Shown here one piece after another: positions 8,102-16,713 of a stretch of 64,000 bases of DNA. Each line of letters begins with the position of its first letter. Position 1 is the stretch's first letter. The translations under genes and the position numbers were made by a program. Where the stretch lies: contig JACRLC010000091.1 of assembly GCA_016235425.1 (NCBI GenBank), positions 85,446-149,445 of the forward strand. Reading direction: 5' to 3'. This DNA comes from Chloroflexota bacterium. Lineage in GTDB: Bacteria > Chloroflexota > Anaerolineae > Anaerolineales > Villigracilaceae. The notes under the pieces were generated by a model. The model saw only the letters and a program-made list of their open reading frames with translations, was not told the origin of the DNA and searched no databases.

Positions 8102-8247
8102 TGTCGTTGCGAGGAGGACGCTCTTCCCGACGAAGCAACCCTCGGTTAAACGGAAGAGATTGCTCGATAAGATTTATCTGCTAAACCGGAGATTGCTTCG
8201 GCACACCGTCCTGCGTACGGTGCAGGGAAAAACGCCTCGCAATGACA
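8102..8247. repeat. Dispersed repeat, 'TGTCGTTGCGAG...GCAATGACA' family
   Basis: About 146 bases bounded by TGTCGTTGCGAGGAG and CTCGCAATGACA, with internal GACGAAGCAA and GAGATTGCTTCGG arms. Other members are at 17251-17423, 20060-20202 and 48905-48995. It fills the gap between rsmH and ftsL. Confidence 0.85.
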
Positions 8248-8266
8248 CGAACAAGAGTGAGAGAGA

Positions 8267-8746
8267 ATGAACCTGCAAAACGTCAACCTGAATCATTTCG
8301 TCCACGCATACAAGATTGCCCCCTGGCGCATCCAGCGACAGTGGATTGGCAGCGTTTTGCTCGCGGTTGTAACGCTTGCCATGATCGCCGCGTTGTACCT
8401 CGACGTGACCGCGCAGGCCGCGATTGCCGGGCGCGAAATTCAAGACCTCACCGCCGCGATTGCCGCCAGCGAACAGGCCAGCGCAGACTTGCAAACCCAG
8501 CTCGCCGCGTTGACCTCCGCCAGTGTGATGGAGCAACGCGCCGAGGCGCTTGGCTTCCGCCCGATGGAAACCGTCGAGGTGGAATATCTCATTGTCCCCG
8601 GCTACACGGCTCCCAAAGCTGAAATCCTGGCCGCCGCGCCACTGCCGCAGTTGAGCGCGCCGACCATTTCCCCCGAATACAACCAGTCGTTGTTGGATTG
8701 GCTGGATGAGACGCTTTCTTCATCCTCATCGGGGGGCCTGCAATGA
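8267..8746 (+). CDS. ftsL: FtsL/DivIC-like septum protein
   Basis: A 159-residue bitopic membrane protein expected to join the FtsQ-FtsL-FtsB type complex that activates septal synthesis. One membrane helix lies at about residues 27-48 (IGSVLLAVVTLAMIAALYL). An Ala/Gln/Leu-rich coiled coil follows (about 50-92), and then EQRAEALGFRPMETVEVEYL, the conserved end of FtsL/DivIC proteins. The Pro/Ser-rich tail of about 45 residues is longer than usual. Sequence conservation in this family is low, so the call rests mainly on its position between rsmH and ftsI and on its topology. It ends in a 4-base ATGA overlap with the next gene. Confidence 0.8.
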   Translation: MNLQNVNLNHFVHAYKIAPWRIQRQWIGSVLLAVVTLAMIAALYLDVTAQAAIAGREIQDLTAAIAASEQASADLQTQLAALTSASVMEQRAEALGFRPMETVEVEYLIVPGYTAPKAEILAAAPLPQLSAPTISPEYNQSLLDWLDETLSSSSSGGLQ

Positions 8747-10494
8747 GACAGCAGTATGCCTGGCGCTCGAATACGCTGGGTGGTATTCTGGGGTTGATTG
8801 CGCTTGTCATCATCGTGCAGATCGTTCGCATTCAAAACAGCGAAGAAGCCGCCATCTTTCGCCAGCGCGCGTTGAACTACGCCAGCGAACTCAGAACCTT
8901 TTATCCCGACCGCGGCGAAATCTACGACCGCAACGGTCACCTGCTGGCAGGCAACATAACCGTTTACGAAGTGGGCGTGGATTTGACCACCGTCAAGGAC
9001 GCGAATGCCATTGCAATGACAGTGAGCGTGGAACTCGGCGTGGATTTTGCCGAGACGCTTGCGTTGATCCAAAACCCGCCAGAGGGACTTTCCTATCTGG
9101 TCATCAAGGATTTTGTGGATGCCGAGAAAGCCGCTTCGCTCCAGCAACTAAAAGTCATGATGCAGGAACAGGCTGCCGACGGCGCGCTCGGAAGCCTGAC
9201 CGGGCTTGAATTCAAGGCGCACCCGCAACGCAGTTATCCCGAAGGCGCGCTGGCTTCGAATGTGCTGGGTTTTGTCAACCGCGAGGGACGCGGCTACTTC
9301 GGCGTGGAAGAAAAATACGACACATTGCTGGCGGGCAATCCTGTGCACGTCATCGTACCCACCGACCCGAACAAAGCCGTGGACATTCCTCACGTCCCGG
9401 ATGGCACAACGCTTGTCTTGACCATCAACCGCGACCTGCAAGCCGCAGTTGAAGGCATCCTCGACGACGCGCTGGATACCTACGGCGCGGACGGCGGTAC
9501 AATCGTGGTGATGGACCCGCGCAACGGCGAAATCCTTGCAATGGCCGTCACTCCGCGCATGGATTTGAATCAGTTCTGGAATTACGGCGTCATCTACCAA
9601 AACGCCAGCGAGTTCAATCCCGCCATTTCCATGCCGTACGAACCCGGCTCCGTGACCAAGATTCTCACCATGGCCGCCGCGCTCGACACCGGCACGGTTC
9701 AGCCCGGCACGCAATTCCTCGACACCGGCTCGATTCTCGTCGGCGGGATCAACATCCGAAACTGGAACAGTGAAGCCTGGGGTATGCAGGATATGACCGG
9801 TTGTCTCCAACATTCGTTGAACGTCTGCCTGGCATGGGTTTCAACGCAAATGGGCGCGCAGAATTTCTACGGCTACATGGACAACTTCGGCTTCGGTCAT
9901 CTCACAGGGGTGGATCTGGCCGGTGAAGCGGCCGGCAGGCTCAAGGTCCCGGGTGATGCGGATTGGTATCCCGTTGACCTCGGCACAAATGCCTTCGGTC
10001 AAGGTGTGGCCGCCACGCCCATCCAAATCATGATGGCGGCGTCATCCATCGCCAACAACGGGCGCATCGTCACGCCGCACGCGCTTCACGCAATGGTGCG
10101 CGACGGAAGGCAATACAGCGCGCCCGCACAATATGCCGGTTCGCCCATCTCCGAACAAACCGCCGGCACGCTCAGCGCCATGCTTGCCGTCTCGCTTGAA
10201 AACGAATCGTCGCTTGCGCTCGTGCCGGGTTACCGCGTGGCGGGAAAAACCGGCACCGCGCAAATCCCAACCGAAACCGGCTTCTACGACACCACCTCCA
10301 CGAACGCGTCATTCATCGGCTGGGGGCCGGTGGATGAACCGCAGTTCATGATCTACGTCTGGCTCGAAAAACCCTCGGCTTCCATCTGGGGTTCCGAAAC
10401 GGCCGCCCCCGTTTTCTCCCAGGTAGCCGAAAAAACCGTCATCCTGATGGACATTCCTCCCGACGCCGTTCGACAGCAGATTGCCGTCAAATAA
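8743..10494 (+). CDS. ftsI: Septal peptidoglycan transpeptidase (class B PBP, FtsI/PBP2B)
   Basis: A 583-residue penicillin-binding protein that cross-links septal peptidoglycan. One N-terminal membrane anchor (about residues 14-30) is followed by the dimerisation domain with FYPDRGEIYDRNG (about 50-63). The transpeptidase domain has active-site Ser in EPGSVTKIL (SxxK, about residue 305), SLN in QHSLNVCLAW (SxN, about 361), and KTG in VAGKTGTAQIP (about 501). There is no C-terminal PASTA domain. It overlaps ftsL by ATGA and is followed directly by murF. In most dcw clusters murE would lie between them; it is missing here. Confidence 0.94.
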   Translation: MRQQYAWRSNTLGGILGLIALVIIVQIVRIQNSEEAAIFRQRALNYASELRTFYPDRGEIYDRNGHLLAGNITVYEVGVDLTTVKDANAIAMTVSVELGVDFAETLALIQNPPEGLSYLVIKDFVDAEKAASLQQLKVMMQEQAADGALGSLTGLEFKAHPQRSYPEGALASNVLGFVNREGRGYFGVEEKYDTLLAGNPVHVIVPTDPNKAVDIPHVPDGTTLVLTINRDLQAAVEGILDDALDTYGADGGTIVVMDPRNGEILAMAVTPRMDLNQFWNYGVIYQNASEFNPAISMPYEPGSVTKILTMAAALDTGTVQPGTQFLDTGSILVGGINIRNWNSEAWGMQDMTGCLQHSLNVCLAWVSTQMGAQNFYGYMDNFGFGHLTGVDLAGEAAGRLKVPGDADWYPVDLGTNAFGQGVAATPIQIMMAASSIANNGRIVTPHALHAMVRDGRQYSAPAQYAGSPISEQTAGTLSAMLAVSLENESSLALVPGYRVAGKTGTAQIPTETGFYDTTSTNASFIGWGPVDEPQFMIYVWLEKPSASIWGSETAAPVFSQVAEKTVILMDIPPDAVRQQIAVK

Positions 10495-10495
10495 C

Positions 10496-11911
10496 ATGCT
10501 CACACTTGCCGACGCGCTCGAAGCCCTGACCACGCTCCACATTCCAACCGCCGCCAGTGTCATCACTGAAGCGGCCATTGATTCACGCCAGGTCATCCCC
10601 GGCTCGCTGTTTGTAGCGATCCCCGGAAGCCGCGTGGATGGACACGACTTTATTCAAGAGGCATTCAGACGGGGGGCATCTTTTGCTTTAACGCAGAAGG
10701 ACCTGCCCGCCTCTTTTCGGACCCTCGACCTGCGCGGCGGCTTATCAGCACTTCCTCCCCTCGACCTGACTCCTCCTCTCTGCCTGCGCGTCGACAACAC
10801 CGTCTCCGCCCTTCAGCAGATCGCCCGCTTCTGGCGCCGCAAACTGGATTTGCGCGTGATCGGCATCACGGGCAGTGTGGGGAAATCGACCACAAAGGAA
10901 CTGGTTGCCGAAGTTTTGGGCATGCGTTATCGCACTCTCAAAAATCCCGGCAACCTCAACAACGAAATCGGCCTGCCGCTCACGATTCTGAGACTCAGCT
11001 CCGGTTACGAACGCGCCGTGCTTGAAATGGGATTTTACGTCCCCGGCGAAATCCAATTCCTGTGCGACATTGCCATGCCCCAGATCGGCGTTATCACCAA
11101 CGTAGGCACAGTCCATGCCGAGCGCGCCGGTTCGCAGGAAGCGATTGCACGCGGCAAAACCGAACTCGTGCAGTACCTGCCCGAAGACGGCGCGGCTGTG
11201 TTAAACTTCGACGACCCCTGGGTTCGCAAGATGGAAGAGAAGACCAAAGCCCGCGTATTCTTCTACGGGCTTTCCCCCGAAGCGGACCTTTGGGCAGATC
11301 ACATTGAAGGCCTCGGCCTCGAAGGCATCCGTTTCCGCCTGCACTACAACCACGAAACGTTACACGCCCGCATTCCCATGATCGGACGTCACTCCGTGCA
11401 CACCGCCTTGCGCGCGGCCGCGGTGGGCCTGCTCGACGGGCTGACGTGGCAGGAAATCTTCGAAGGCCTGCAACAGGGACATACGCAACTGCGACTCGTT
11501 GCAGTCCGCAGTGGGTCGGGCGCGTTGATCCTCGATGACACGTACAACGCCTCGCCCGAGTCCATGCTGGCCGCGCTGAACCTGCTCGATGAAATGGACG
11601 GGCGCAAGATCGCCGTGCTCGGCGACATGCTCGAACTCGGCCCCTACGAAAAGCAGGGACACGAAATGGTCGGCTTGCGCGCGGCACAGGTCGCGAAAAT
11701 GTTGATCACGCTTGGGACACGCGGTCACATGATCGCAAACGCAGCGCGGCGCGCAGGCATGAAGCCTTCAAATATTTTGGAATTCGAGGAACCCGAACCG
11801 ATCGTGAACTGGTTAAATCAAAATCTCTCTGCAAACGACGCGGTATTAATCAAAGGCTCGCACGGCCTGCGCATGGACCGCATCACTGCCGCGCTGGAGG
11901 TACGCTCATGA
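10496..11911 (+). CDS. murF: UDP-MurNAc-tripeptide--D-Ala-D-Ala ligase MurF
   Basis: A 471-residue cytoplasmic Mur ligase that adds D-Ala-D-Ala to the UDP-MurNAc-tripeptide. The N-terminal substrate domain contains ATDSR-like EAAIDSRQVIPGSLFVAIPG (about residues 24-43). The ATP P-loop is GITGSVGKSTTKEL (about 122-135). NPGNLNNEIGLPLTIL (about 148) is diagnostic for MurF, and DDTYNASPESM (about 345) lies in the C-terminal domain. The ATG at 10496, one base after the ftsI stop, is preferred to a TTG 15 bases upstream that would overlap ftsI. Length is normal. The stop overlaps mraY by ATGA. Confidence 0.95.
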   Translation: MLTLADALEALTTLHIPTAASVITEAAIDSRQVIPGSLFVAIPGSRVDGHDFIQEAFRRGASFALTQKDLPASFRTLDLRGGLSALPPLDLTPPLCLRVDNTVSALQQIARFWRRKLDLRVIGITGSVGKSTTKELVAEVLGMRYRTLKNPGNLNNEIGLPLTILRLSSGYERAVLEMGFYVPGEIQFLCDIAMPQIGVITNVGTVHAERAGSQEAIARGKTELVQYLPEDGAAVLNFDDPWVRKMEEKTKARVFFYGLSPEADLWADHIEGLGLEGIRFRLHYNHETLHARIPMIGRHSVHTALRAAAVGLLDGLTWQEIFEGLQQGHTQLRLVAVRSGSGALILDDTYNASPESMLAALNLLDEMDGRKIAVLGDMLELGPYEKQGHEMVGLRAAQVAKMLITLGTRGHMIANAARRAGMKPSNILEFEEPEPIVNWLNQNLSANDAVLIKGSHGLRMDRITAALEVRS

Positions 11912-12912
11912 TAAGACAGACCGCGCTGGCGCTTGCTCTCGCCGGTTTATCTTTCATGATGACGGTCATTTGGGGCGGGCCATTGCTTCGCATTCTGCGC
12001 CATTTCAAGATCGGCAAGATCATCCGCGTGGAAGAACCCGGCCATCACGGGATCAAAATGGGCACGCCAACGATGGGCGGCGTGATGTTCATCCTGCCGG
12101 TGTTATTGCTCAGCGGCCTGCTCAACGCCGCCGCTTTGATCGGCGCGGCGGTAATAAGCGGTACTGGTCGTTCCATCCTCGTCCCGATGATCGTCATGGT
12201 TGGCTACGCCATCCTCGGCGCGGCGGACGACTGGGAGGGCATTCGCGGCAAGCGCAAAGGCGAAGGGATGCGCGCCCGCACGAAGTTCGCATTCCAGGTC
12301 GTCCTCGCCCTGGGCACTGCCTGGGTTTTGAAATACATACTCGACGTTCCCGATGCCTTCTTCCCCGGCCTGAACTTTGAAGTGGAACTCGGCTGGTGGT
12401 ACGTGCCGATTGCCGCGTTCATCATCGTCAGCGAATCCAACGCCGTCAACTTCACGGATGGACTCGACGGCCTCGCCGGTTTGATCTCCGCCACGGCCAT
12501 CGCGGCTTTCGGCGGCATTGCCTTGATACAGGAACAGGTTTTCATCGCGCGCTTCTGCTTCACGCTCGTGGGCGCGCTCTTCGGCTTTTTATGGTTCAAC
12601 GTCCACCCGGCGGAACTGTTCATGGGCGATACCGGCTCGCTCGCGCTCGGCGCGGTGCTTGCCACCGTCGCGTTGATGACCGGCCAGTGGCCGATGCTGC
12701 TCATCATCGGCATCATCCCTCTCAGCGAAATGTTGAGCGTTGTCATTCAAATCGGTTACTTCAAACTGACGAAGGGCAAGCGCTTCTTCAAAATGGCTCC
12801 CATTCACCTGCACTTTGAATTGCTCGGCTGGAGCGAAACGCAGGTCGTTCAACGCTTCTGGCTCATCGGTTTGATGGCGGCGCTCATAGGTATAGGATTA
12901 TCGCAGGTGTAA
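11908..12912 (+). CDS. mraY: Phospho-MurNAc-pentapeptide translocase MraY
   Basis: A 334-residue polytopic membrane enzyme that makes lipid I by moving phospho-MurNAc-pentapeptide to undecaprenyl phosphate. About ten membrane helices are visible. The diagnostic motifs are KMGTPTMGGVMFI (about residues 50-62), the Asp pair ILGAADDWEG, NAVNFTDGLDGLAGL (about 180-194), and the metal/substrate loop FMGDTGSLALG (about 241) plus PIHLHFELLGWSE near the C-terminus. All catalytic Asp and His residues are present. Overlap of four bases with murF; the murD gene follows after a 51-base gap that contains a small inverted GTTGCGTATTC / CGCAACACG repeat. Confidence 0.96.
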   Translation: MIRQTALALALAGLSFMMTVIWGGPLLRILRHFKIGKIIRVEEPGHHGIKMGTPTMGGVMFILPVLLLSGLLNAAALIGAAVISGTGRSILVPMIVMVGYAILGAADDWEGIRGKRKGEGMRARTKFAFQVVLALGTAWVLKYILDVPDAFFPGLNFEVELGWWYVPIAAFIIVSESNAVNFTDGLDGLAGLISATAIAAFGGIALIQEQVFIARFCFTLVGALFGFLWFNVHPAELFMGDTGSLALGAVLATVALMTGQWPMLLIIGIIPLSEMLSVVIQIGYFKLTKGKRFFKMAPIHLHFELLGWSETQVVQRFWLIGLMAALIGIGLSQV

Positions 12913-12963
12913 CGATCGTGTTGCGTATTCCGTTTACTACGCAACACGCAACACGAAACAACA

Positions 12964-14418
12964 ATGACCAACTGGCCCGGAACCCGCACCCTCATCCTCG
13001 GCGCGGCGAGACAAGGTTTAGCCCTCGCCCGCTGGTTAGCGCGTCACGGTTCACGCGTGACCTTGAGCGACTCGCGCGGCATGGATGAATTATCCGCCGC
13101 CCGCGCATCCCTCGCCGACGCGGGCGTAAAATGGGCAGTCGGCGGCCATCCGCTTGAACTGCTGGATGATTGCGATGTGCTGTGTCTCTCCGGCGGAGTC
13201 CCGCTCACCCTCCCAATCGTGCAGGAAGCTGTCAAGCGCGGCATTCATCTTACGAACGACACACAGATCTTCATGGAAGTCGTCCCGTGCAGAACGATTG
13301 GAATTACGGGTTCGGCAGGCAAGACGACAACGACAACATTGGTTGGCGAAATGGCAAAACTTTCGTTCCCTCACCCTAACCCTCTCCCGCAGGGAGAGGG
13401 GACTCCCTTCTCCTGCGGGAGAAGGGCTGGGGATGAGGGAGAGCGTCCACCTTCTATCTACACTGGCGGCAACATCGGTGACCCGCTCATCAACTACGTG
13501 GACGATATGAAAGCCAACGACCTGGCGATTCTGGAGATTTCATCCTTTCAGCTCGACCAGATGACCATCTCGCCAAACATCGCCGCGGTCTTGAACATCA
13601 CGCCGAACCATCTTGACCGTCACGGCACGATGGAAGCGTACACTGCCGCGAAGGCGCGCATCCTTGAATTTCAAAGCGGCAAGGACATCGCGATCTTGGG
13701 CCGCGACGACAAAGGCGCCTGGAATTTACGAAACAAAGTGAGAGGCAGGCTCATCACTTTCAGTTTGCACGAACTCGATGAAGGTTTGGACGGCGCATAT
13801 CTGCACGATGACCTGCTCAACCTGCGCGACGGCGACGCCTACCTGCCGCTCATCCTGCGCGAGAAGATTCAACTGCGCGGCGATCATAACGTGAGCAATG
13901 TCCTTGCCGCGTTCGCCATTGGGCACGCGGCTGGCTTTACACTGGACGCCATGCTCGAAGCTGCCGAGGAATTCCGCGGCGTGGAACACAGGCTTGAGCT
14001 TGTCCGTGAGCTGCGCGGCGTGCGCTGGTACAACGACTCGATTGCGACCGCGCCCGAACGAAGCATGGCCGCCGTCCATTCATTCGATGAACCGATCGTG
14101 CTTCTGCTCGGTGGGCGCGACAAGGATTTGCCGTGGGAAGACCTCGCTGATCTCATCCATGAACGCGTAGACCACGTTGTGCTCTTTGGCGAGGCGGCGG
14201 AAAAAATTGAAATAGCGGTGGCAGGTTCAGCGTCCGAAAAAAGACGCGCTGATGTCTGCCGCGTCAAGAATCTTAAAGAGGCAGTTGTCAAAGCCGCGGG
14301 AGTGGCACAGGAAGGAGACGTCGTCCTGCTTTCGCCCGGCGGCACGAGTTTTGATGAGTTCAAGGATTTTGCGGAGAGAGGAGAAGCTTTTAGAAAATGG
14401 GTACTGGAACTTTCGTGA
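12964..14418 (+). CDS. murD: UDP-MurNAc-L-Ala--D-Glu ligase MurD, with in-frame repeat insert
   Basis: A 484-residue Mur ligase that adds D-glutamate to UDP-MurNAc-L-Ala. The N-terminal Rossmann-like domain starts RTLILGAARQGLALARWLA. The P-loop is GITGSAGKTTTTTLVGEM (about residues 117-134), with GGNIGDPLI (about 168), NHLDRHG (about 218), HRLELVRELRGVRWYNDSIATAP and LLLGGRDKDLPWEDL following in normal MurD order. Residues about 136-160 (reading PHPNPLPQGEG ... RAGDEGERP) lie between the P-loop helix and the GGN motif. They have no counterpart in MurD and are encoded by a dispersed palindrome (13368-13440). The rest of the protein looks intact, so the enzyme is probably active with an extra surface loop next to the ATP site. 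The stop overlaps the ftsW GTG. Confidence 0.93.
   Translation: MTNWPGTRTLILGAARQGLALARWLARHGSRVTLSDSRGMDELSAARASLADAGVKWAVGGHPLELLDDCDVLCLSGGVPLTLPIVQEAVKRGIHLTNDTQIFMEVVPCRTIGITGSAGKTTTTTLVGEMAKLSFPHPNPLPQGEGTPFSCGRRAGDEGERPPSIYTGGNIGDPLINYVDDMKANDLAILEISSFQLDQMTISPNIAAVLNITPNHLDRHGTMEAYTAAKARILEFQSGKDIAILGRDDKGAWNLRNKVRGRLITFSLHELDEGLDGAYLHDDLLNLRDGDAYLPLILREKIQLRGDHNVSNVLAAFAIGHAAGFTLDAMLEAAEEFRGVEHRLELVRELRGVRWYNDSIATAPERSMAAVHSFDEPIVLLLGGRDKDLPWEDLADLIHERVDHVVLFGEAAEKIEIAVAGSASEKRRADVCRVKNLKEAVVKAAGVAQEGDVVLLSPGGTSFDEFKDFAERGEAFRKWVLELS
13368..13440 (+). repeat. Palindromic repeat inserted in frame in murD
   Basis: A 73-base element with outer arms CCCTCACCC / GGGATGAGGG and two inner hairpins, CTCTCCCGCAGGGAGAG and CTTCTCCTGCGGGAGAAG. 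It starts after codon 134 and adds about 25 residues without a frameshift. The methyltransferase insert at 6127-6172 is a shorter relative. Confidence 0.85.
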
Positions 14419-15662
14419 ACGAACGACCCTACACACCGTCGAGGCCATCCATTCAAAGGCGCGGGTTCGATATGCCCCTGCTCGTGACGGTGATCGCCCT
14501 GGTGGTGTTCGGGTTGTTGATGTTGTTCTCCGCATCGTGGGATTTTTCTTTCGGCGCGTACGGCGACTCCATGCACATGTTCAACCGCCAGTTGATGTGG
14601 CTGGGGTTGGGGACAGTAGCCGCGTTGATATTGGCTTTCTTCGATTATCACCACTGGCGCAAATTCGTGGTTCCCGCCATGGCAATCACAATCCTTTTGC
14701 TGGTGACGGTGCTCGTGTTCAGCGAGATCCGTTTCGGCGCAAAACGCAATTTGTGTTCGGAAGGTTCGTGCCAGCCGTCGGAAGCGGCGAAACTTGTTTC
14801 AATTCTGTATCTTGGCGTGTGGCTTTACTCCAAACGCGAACACCTGCACGACATTTCACTCGGACTGATCCCGCTCGGTGTGATCCTCGGTATCGTCGGC
14901 GGCTTGATCTACCAGCAGCCGGATTTGAGCGCGGCGGCCACCGTGTTGATGCTTGGCGGCCTGCTCTTCTTCCTGGCGGGCGGCGACTTGAAACAGATCG
15001 GTGTATTGCTCGTGGTTTCAATCGCCGCGGCATGGTTGATCACCCGGGTCAGCGTGACGGGGCGCGAGCGCGTGGGCGATTTTCTCGCCGGGATCAAAGA
15101 CCCGCTCCAGGCTTCGTATCATGTGCGCCGTTCGTTTGAAGCCATTGTCAACGGCGGGTGGTTCGGCGTGGGACTCGGCCAGTCGAAATCGAAACTCACC
15201 GGCCTGCCTGTGCCTCCCACCGATAGCATCTTTGCGGTGGTGGCCGAGGAGTTGGGGCTCCTCGGTTCTGTCGCTCTCATCGGGTTATACGGTGCGCTCG
15301 TGTGGCGCGGCTTTGTCATTGCCCGACGCGCACCCGATATGCTCGGCACTCTGCTCGCTTCCGGCCTCGTCCTTTGGATTGGCACGGAAGCTCTTGTCAA
15401 CATGGCCGTGATGGTCGGCCTCTTGCCCTTCGCGGGCAATGCCCTGCCCTTCGTCAGCGCGGGCGGCTCGAACCTCGTGGCAACCCTCGCGGCGATTGGC
15501 ATTCTCTTCAATATCTCCCGCCAAAAAGGCGAAGGCACAATGACGGACGAAGAATGGAGGTCTTACGGTGCGGTTGTTGATTTGCGCTGGTGGAACCGGC
15601 GGCGGAGTGTATCCCGCCCTCGCCGTCCTCGAACGGTTGAAGGTGGCAAGTTCAAAAGTTAA
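14415..15662 (+). CDS. ftsW: Lipid II polymerase / division protein FtsW
   Basis: A SEDS-family glycosyltransferase that polymerises lipid II at the septum together with FtsI. About ten membrane helices begin with MPLLVTVIALVVFGLLMLFS. Family motifs include QPSEAAKLVSILYLGVW (about residues 115-131), the QQPDLS loop, GGWFGVGLGQSKSKLTGLPV and PTDSIFAVVAEELGLLG (about 250-285), and GNALPFVSAGGSNLVATL near the end. GTG at 14415, giving a 4-base GTGA overlap with murD, is preferred; an ATG at 14397 is also possible. The last 30 or so residues (after VVDLRWW) read through the start of murG in another frame, and the stop codon lies inside the repeat inserted in murG. So the charged tail is probably accidental. 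Confidence 0.93.
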   Translation: MNERPYTPSRPSIQRRGFDMPLLVTVIALVVFGLLMLFSASWDFSFGAYGDSMHMFNRQLMWLGLGTVAALILAFFDYHHWRKFVVPAMAITILLLVTVLVFSEIRFGAKRNLCSEGSCQPSEAAKLVSILYLGVWLYSKREHLHDISLGLIPLGVILGIVGGLIYQQPDLSAAATVLMLGGLLFFLAGGDLKQIGVLLVVSIAAAWLITRVSVTGRERVGDFLAGIKDPLQASYHVRRSFEAIVNGGWFGVGLGQSKSKLTGLPVPPTDSIFAVVAEELGLLGSVALIGLYGALVWRGFVIARRAPDMLGTLLASGLVLWIGTEALVNMAVMVGLLPFAGNALPFVSAGGSNLVATLAAIGILFNISRQKGEGTMTDEEWRSYGAVVDLRWWNRRRSVSRPRRPRTVEGGKFKS

Positions 15663-16713
15663 AGGAATGGGGCGCGGCCCCAACTTTCAACTTGCCACTT
15701 CCAACTTTGAACTTCTTTGGGTCGGCGGTGAAGGCGGCATGGAAGAGGAACTCGTGAATCGTGCGGGCATCCCCTATCAATCCATTCCAGCCGCGGGCGT
15801 GCATGGCGTTGGCCTGCGCGCGCTTCCCCGCAACATCGCGAAGCTCACGCGCGGTGTCGTCGCTTCGCGCCGCATCCTCAAAGAGTTCCGTCCCGACGTG
15901 CTTTTCTTCACCGGCGGTTACGTCGCCGCGCCAATGGCAGTTGCAGGCCGCGGCATTCCCACCCTTTTATTTGTGCCCGATATCGAACCGGGCCTTGCCT
16001 TGAAATTCCTCGCGCGTTATGCGGACCGCGTCACCCTGACCGCGCCGGACTCAAAAAAATATTTCCCGCGCCCCGAGAGACTCGTCCTCACCGGCTACCC
16101 GCTTCGCGCGGACCTCGCGGCCTGGTCCCGCCAAAAAGCGACTCAGCACTTCGGCCTCTCCAGCGACCTCCCCACCCTGCTCATCTTCGGCGGGAGCAAG
16201 GGCGCGCGTTCGATCAACATGGCAGCCATCAAACATCTCAAGTCATTGCTTGAGATGGCGCAGGTCATCCACATCACAGGCAGTCTCGATTGGCAGACCG
16301 TCGAAGCGGCCTCCAGGGAATTGCCTGAGGCGCTTTCGGTCCGCTATCACATCATGCCCTATCTTCACGAAATGGGCGCGGCCCTCGCTGCGGCAGACCT
16401 GGTCATCTCGCGCGCAGGCGCGTCCACGCTGGGCGAATATCCGTTCTTTGGCTTGCCCGCCATCCTTGTGCCATATCCGTACGCGTGGCGCTACCAAAAA
16501 GTCAACGCAGATTATCTCGCCGGGCGCGGCGCGGCGGTCATTTTGCAGGATGAATTCCTCGACGAAAAATTACCGGTGCTTGCGAGAACCCTGCTCGACA
16601 ACCTAAACAAGCGTGAGGCCATGCGCGCCGCCATGCAAAACTTATCCCACCCACACGCGGCGGACGCGATTGCCAGCCAGTTACTCGAACTGGCAGGAGA
16701 ACAGCCTTTATGA
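15568..16713 (+). CDS. murG: UDP-GlcNAc:lipid I GlcNAc transferase MurG, with in-frame repeat insert
   Basis: A 381-residue membrane-associated GT-B enzyme that converts lipid I to lipid II. It begins MRLLICAGGTGGGVYPALAV, the donor/acceptor glycine loop. FTGGYVAAPMAVAGRGIP (about residues 113-130), LIFGGSKGARSINMA (about 209) and LVISRAGASTLGEYPFFGLPAILVP, the UDP-GlcNAc site (about 276), are all present. Residues about 25-48 (KVASSKVKGM ... TSNFE) separate the first helix from the LLWVGGEGG strand. They come from a palindromic repeat at 15640-15711 that keeps the frame. The gene starts 95 bases before the end of ftsW, an unusually long overlap. It ends with an ATGA overlap with the next gene. 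Confidence 0.93.
   Translation: MRLLICAGGTGGGVYPALAVLERLKVASSKVKGMGRGPNFQLATSNFELLWVGGEGGMEEELVNRAGIPYQSIPAAGVHGVGLRALPRNIAKLTRGVVASRRILKEFRPDVLFFTGGYVAAPMAVAGRGIPTLLFVPDIEPGLALKFLARYADRVTLTAPDSKKYFPRPERLVLTGYPLRADLAAWSRQKATQHFGLSSDLPTLLIFGGSKGARSINMAAIKHLKSLLEMAQVIHITGSLDWQTVEAASRELPEALSVRYHIMPYLHEMGAALAAADLVISRAGASTLGEYPFFGLPAILVPYPYAWRYQKVNADYLAGRGAAVILQDEFLDEKLPVLARTLLDNLNKREAMRAAMQNLSHPHAADAIASQLLELAGEQPL
15640..15711 (+). repeat. Palindromic repeat inserted in frame in murG
   Basis: An inverted repeat of about 20 bases per arm (GGTGGCAAGTTCAAAAGTT with AACTTTCAACTTGCCACTT) around an inner TGGGGCGCGGCCCCA hairpin. It adds about 24 residues to MurG and contains, in the other frame, the TAA that ends ftsW (15660-15662). 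Confidence 0.85.

Noticed and set aside
10680..10790. Possible repeat insert in MurF around SFRTLDLRGGLSALPPLDLT
   Set aside because: The stretch is longer than in typical MurF, but no palindrome and no second copy of the DNA is seen in the window.
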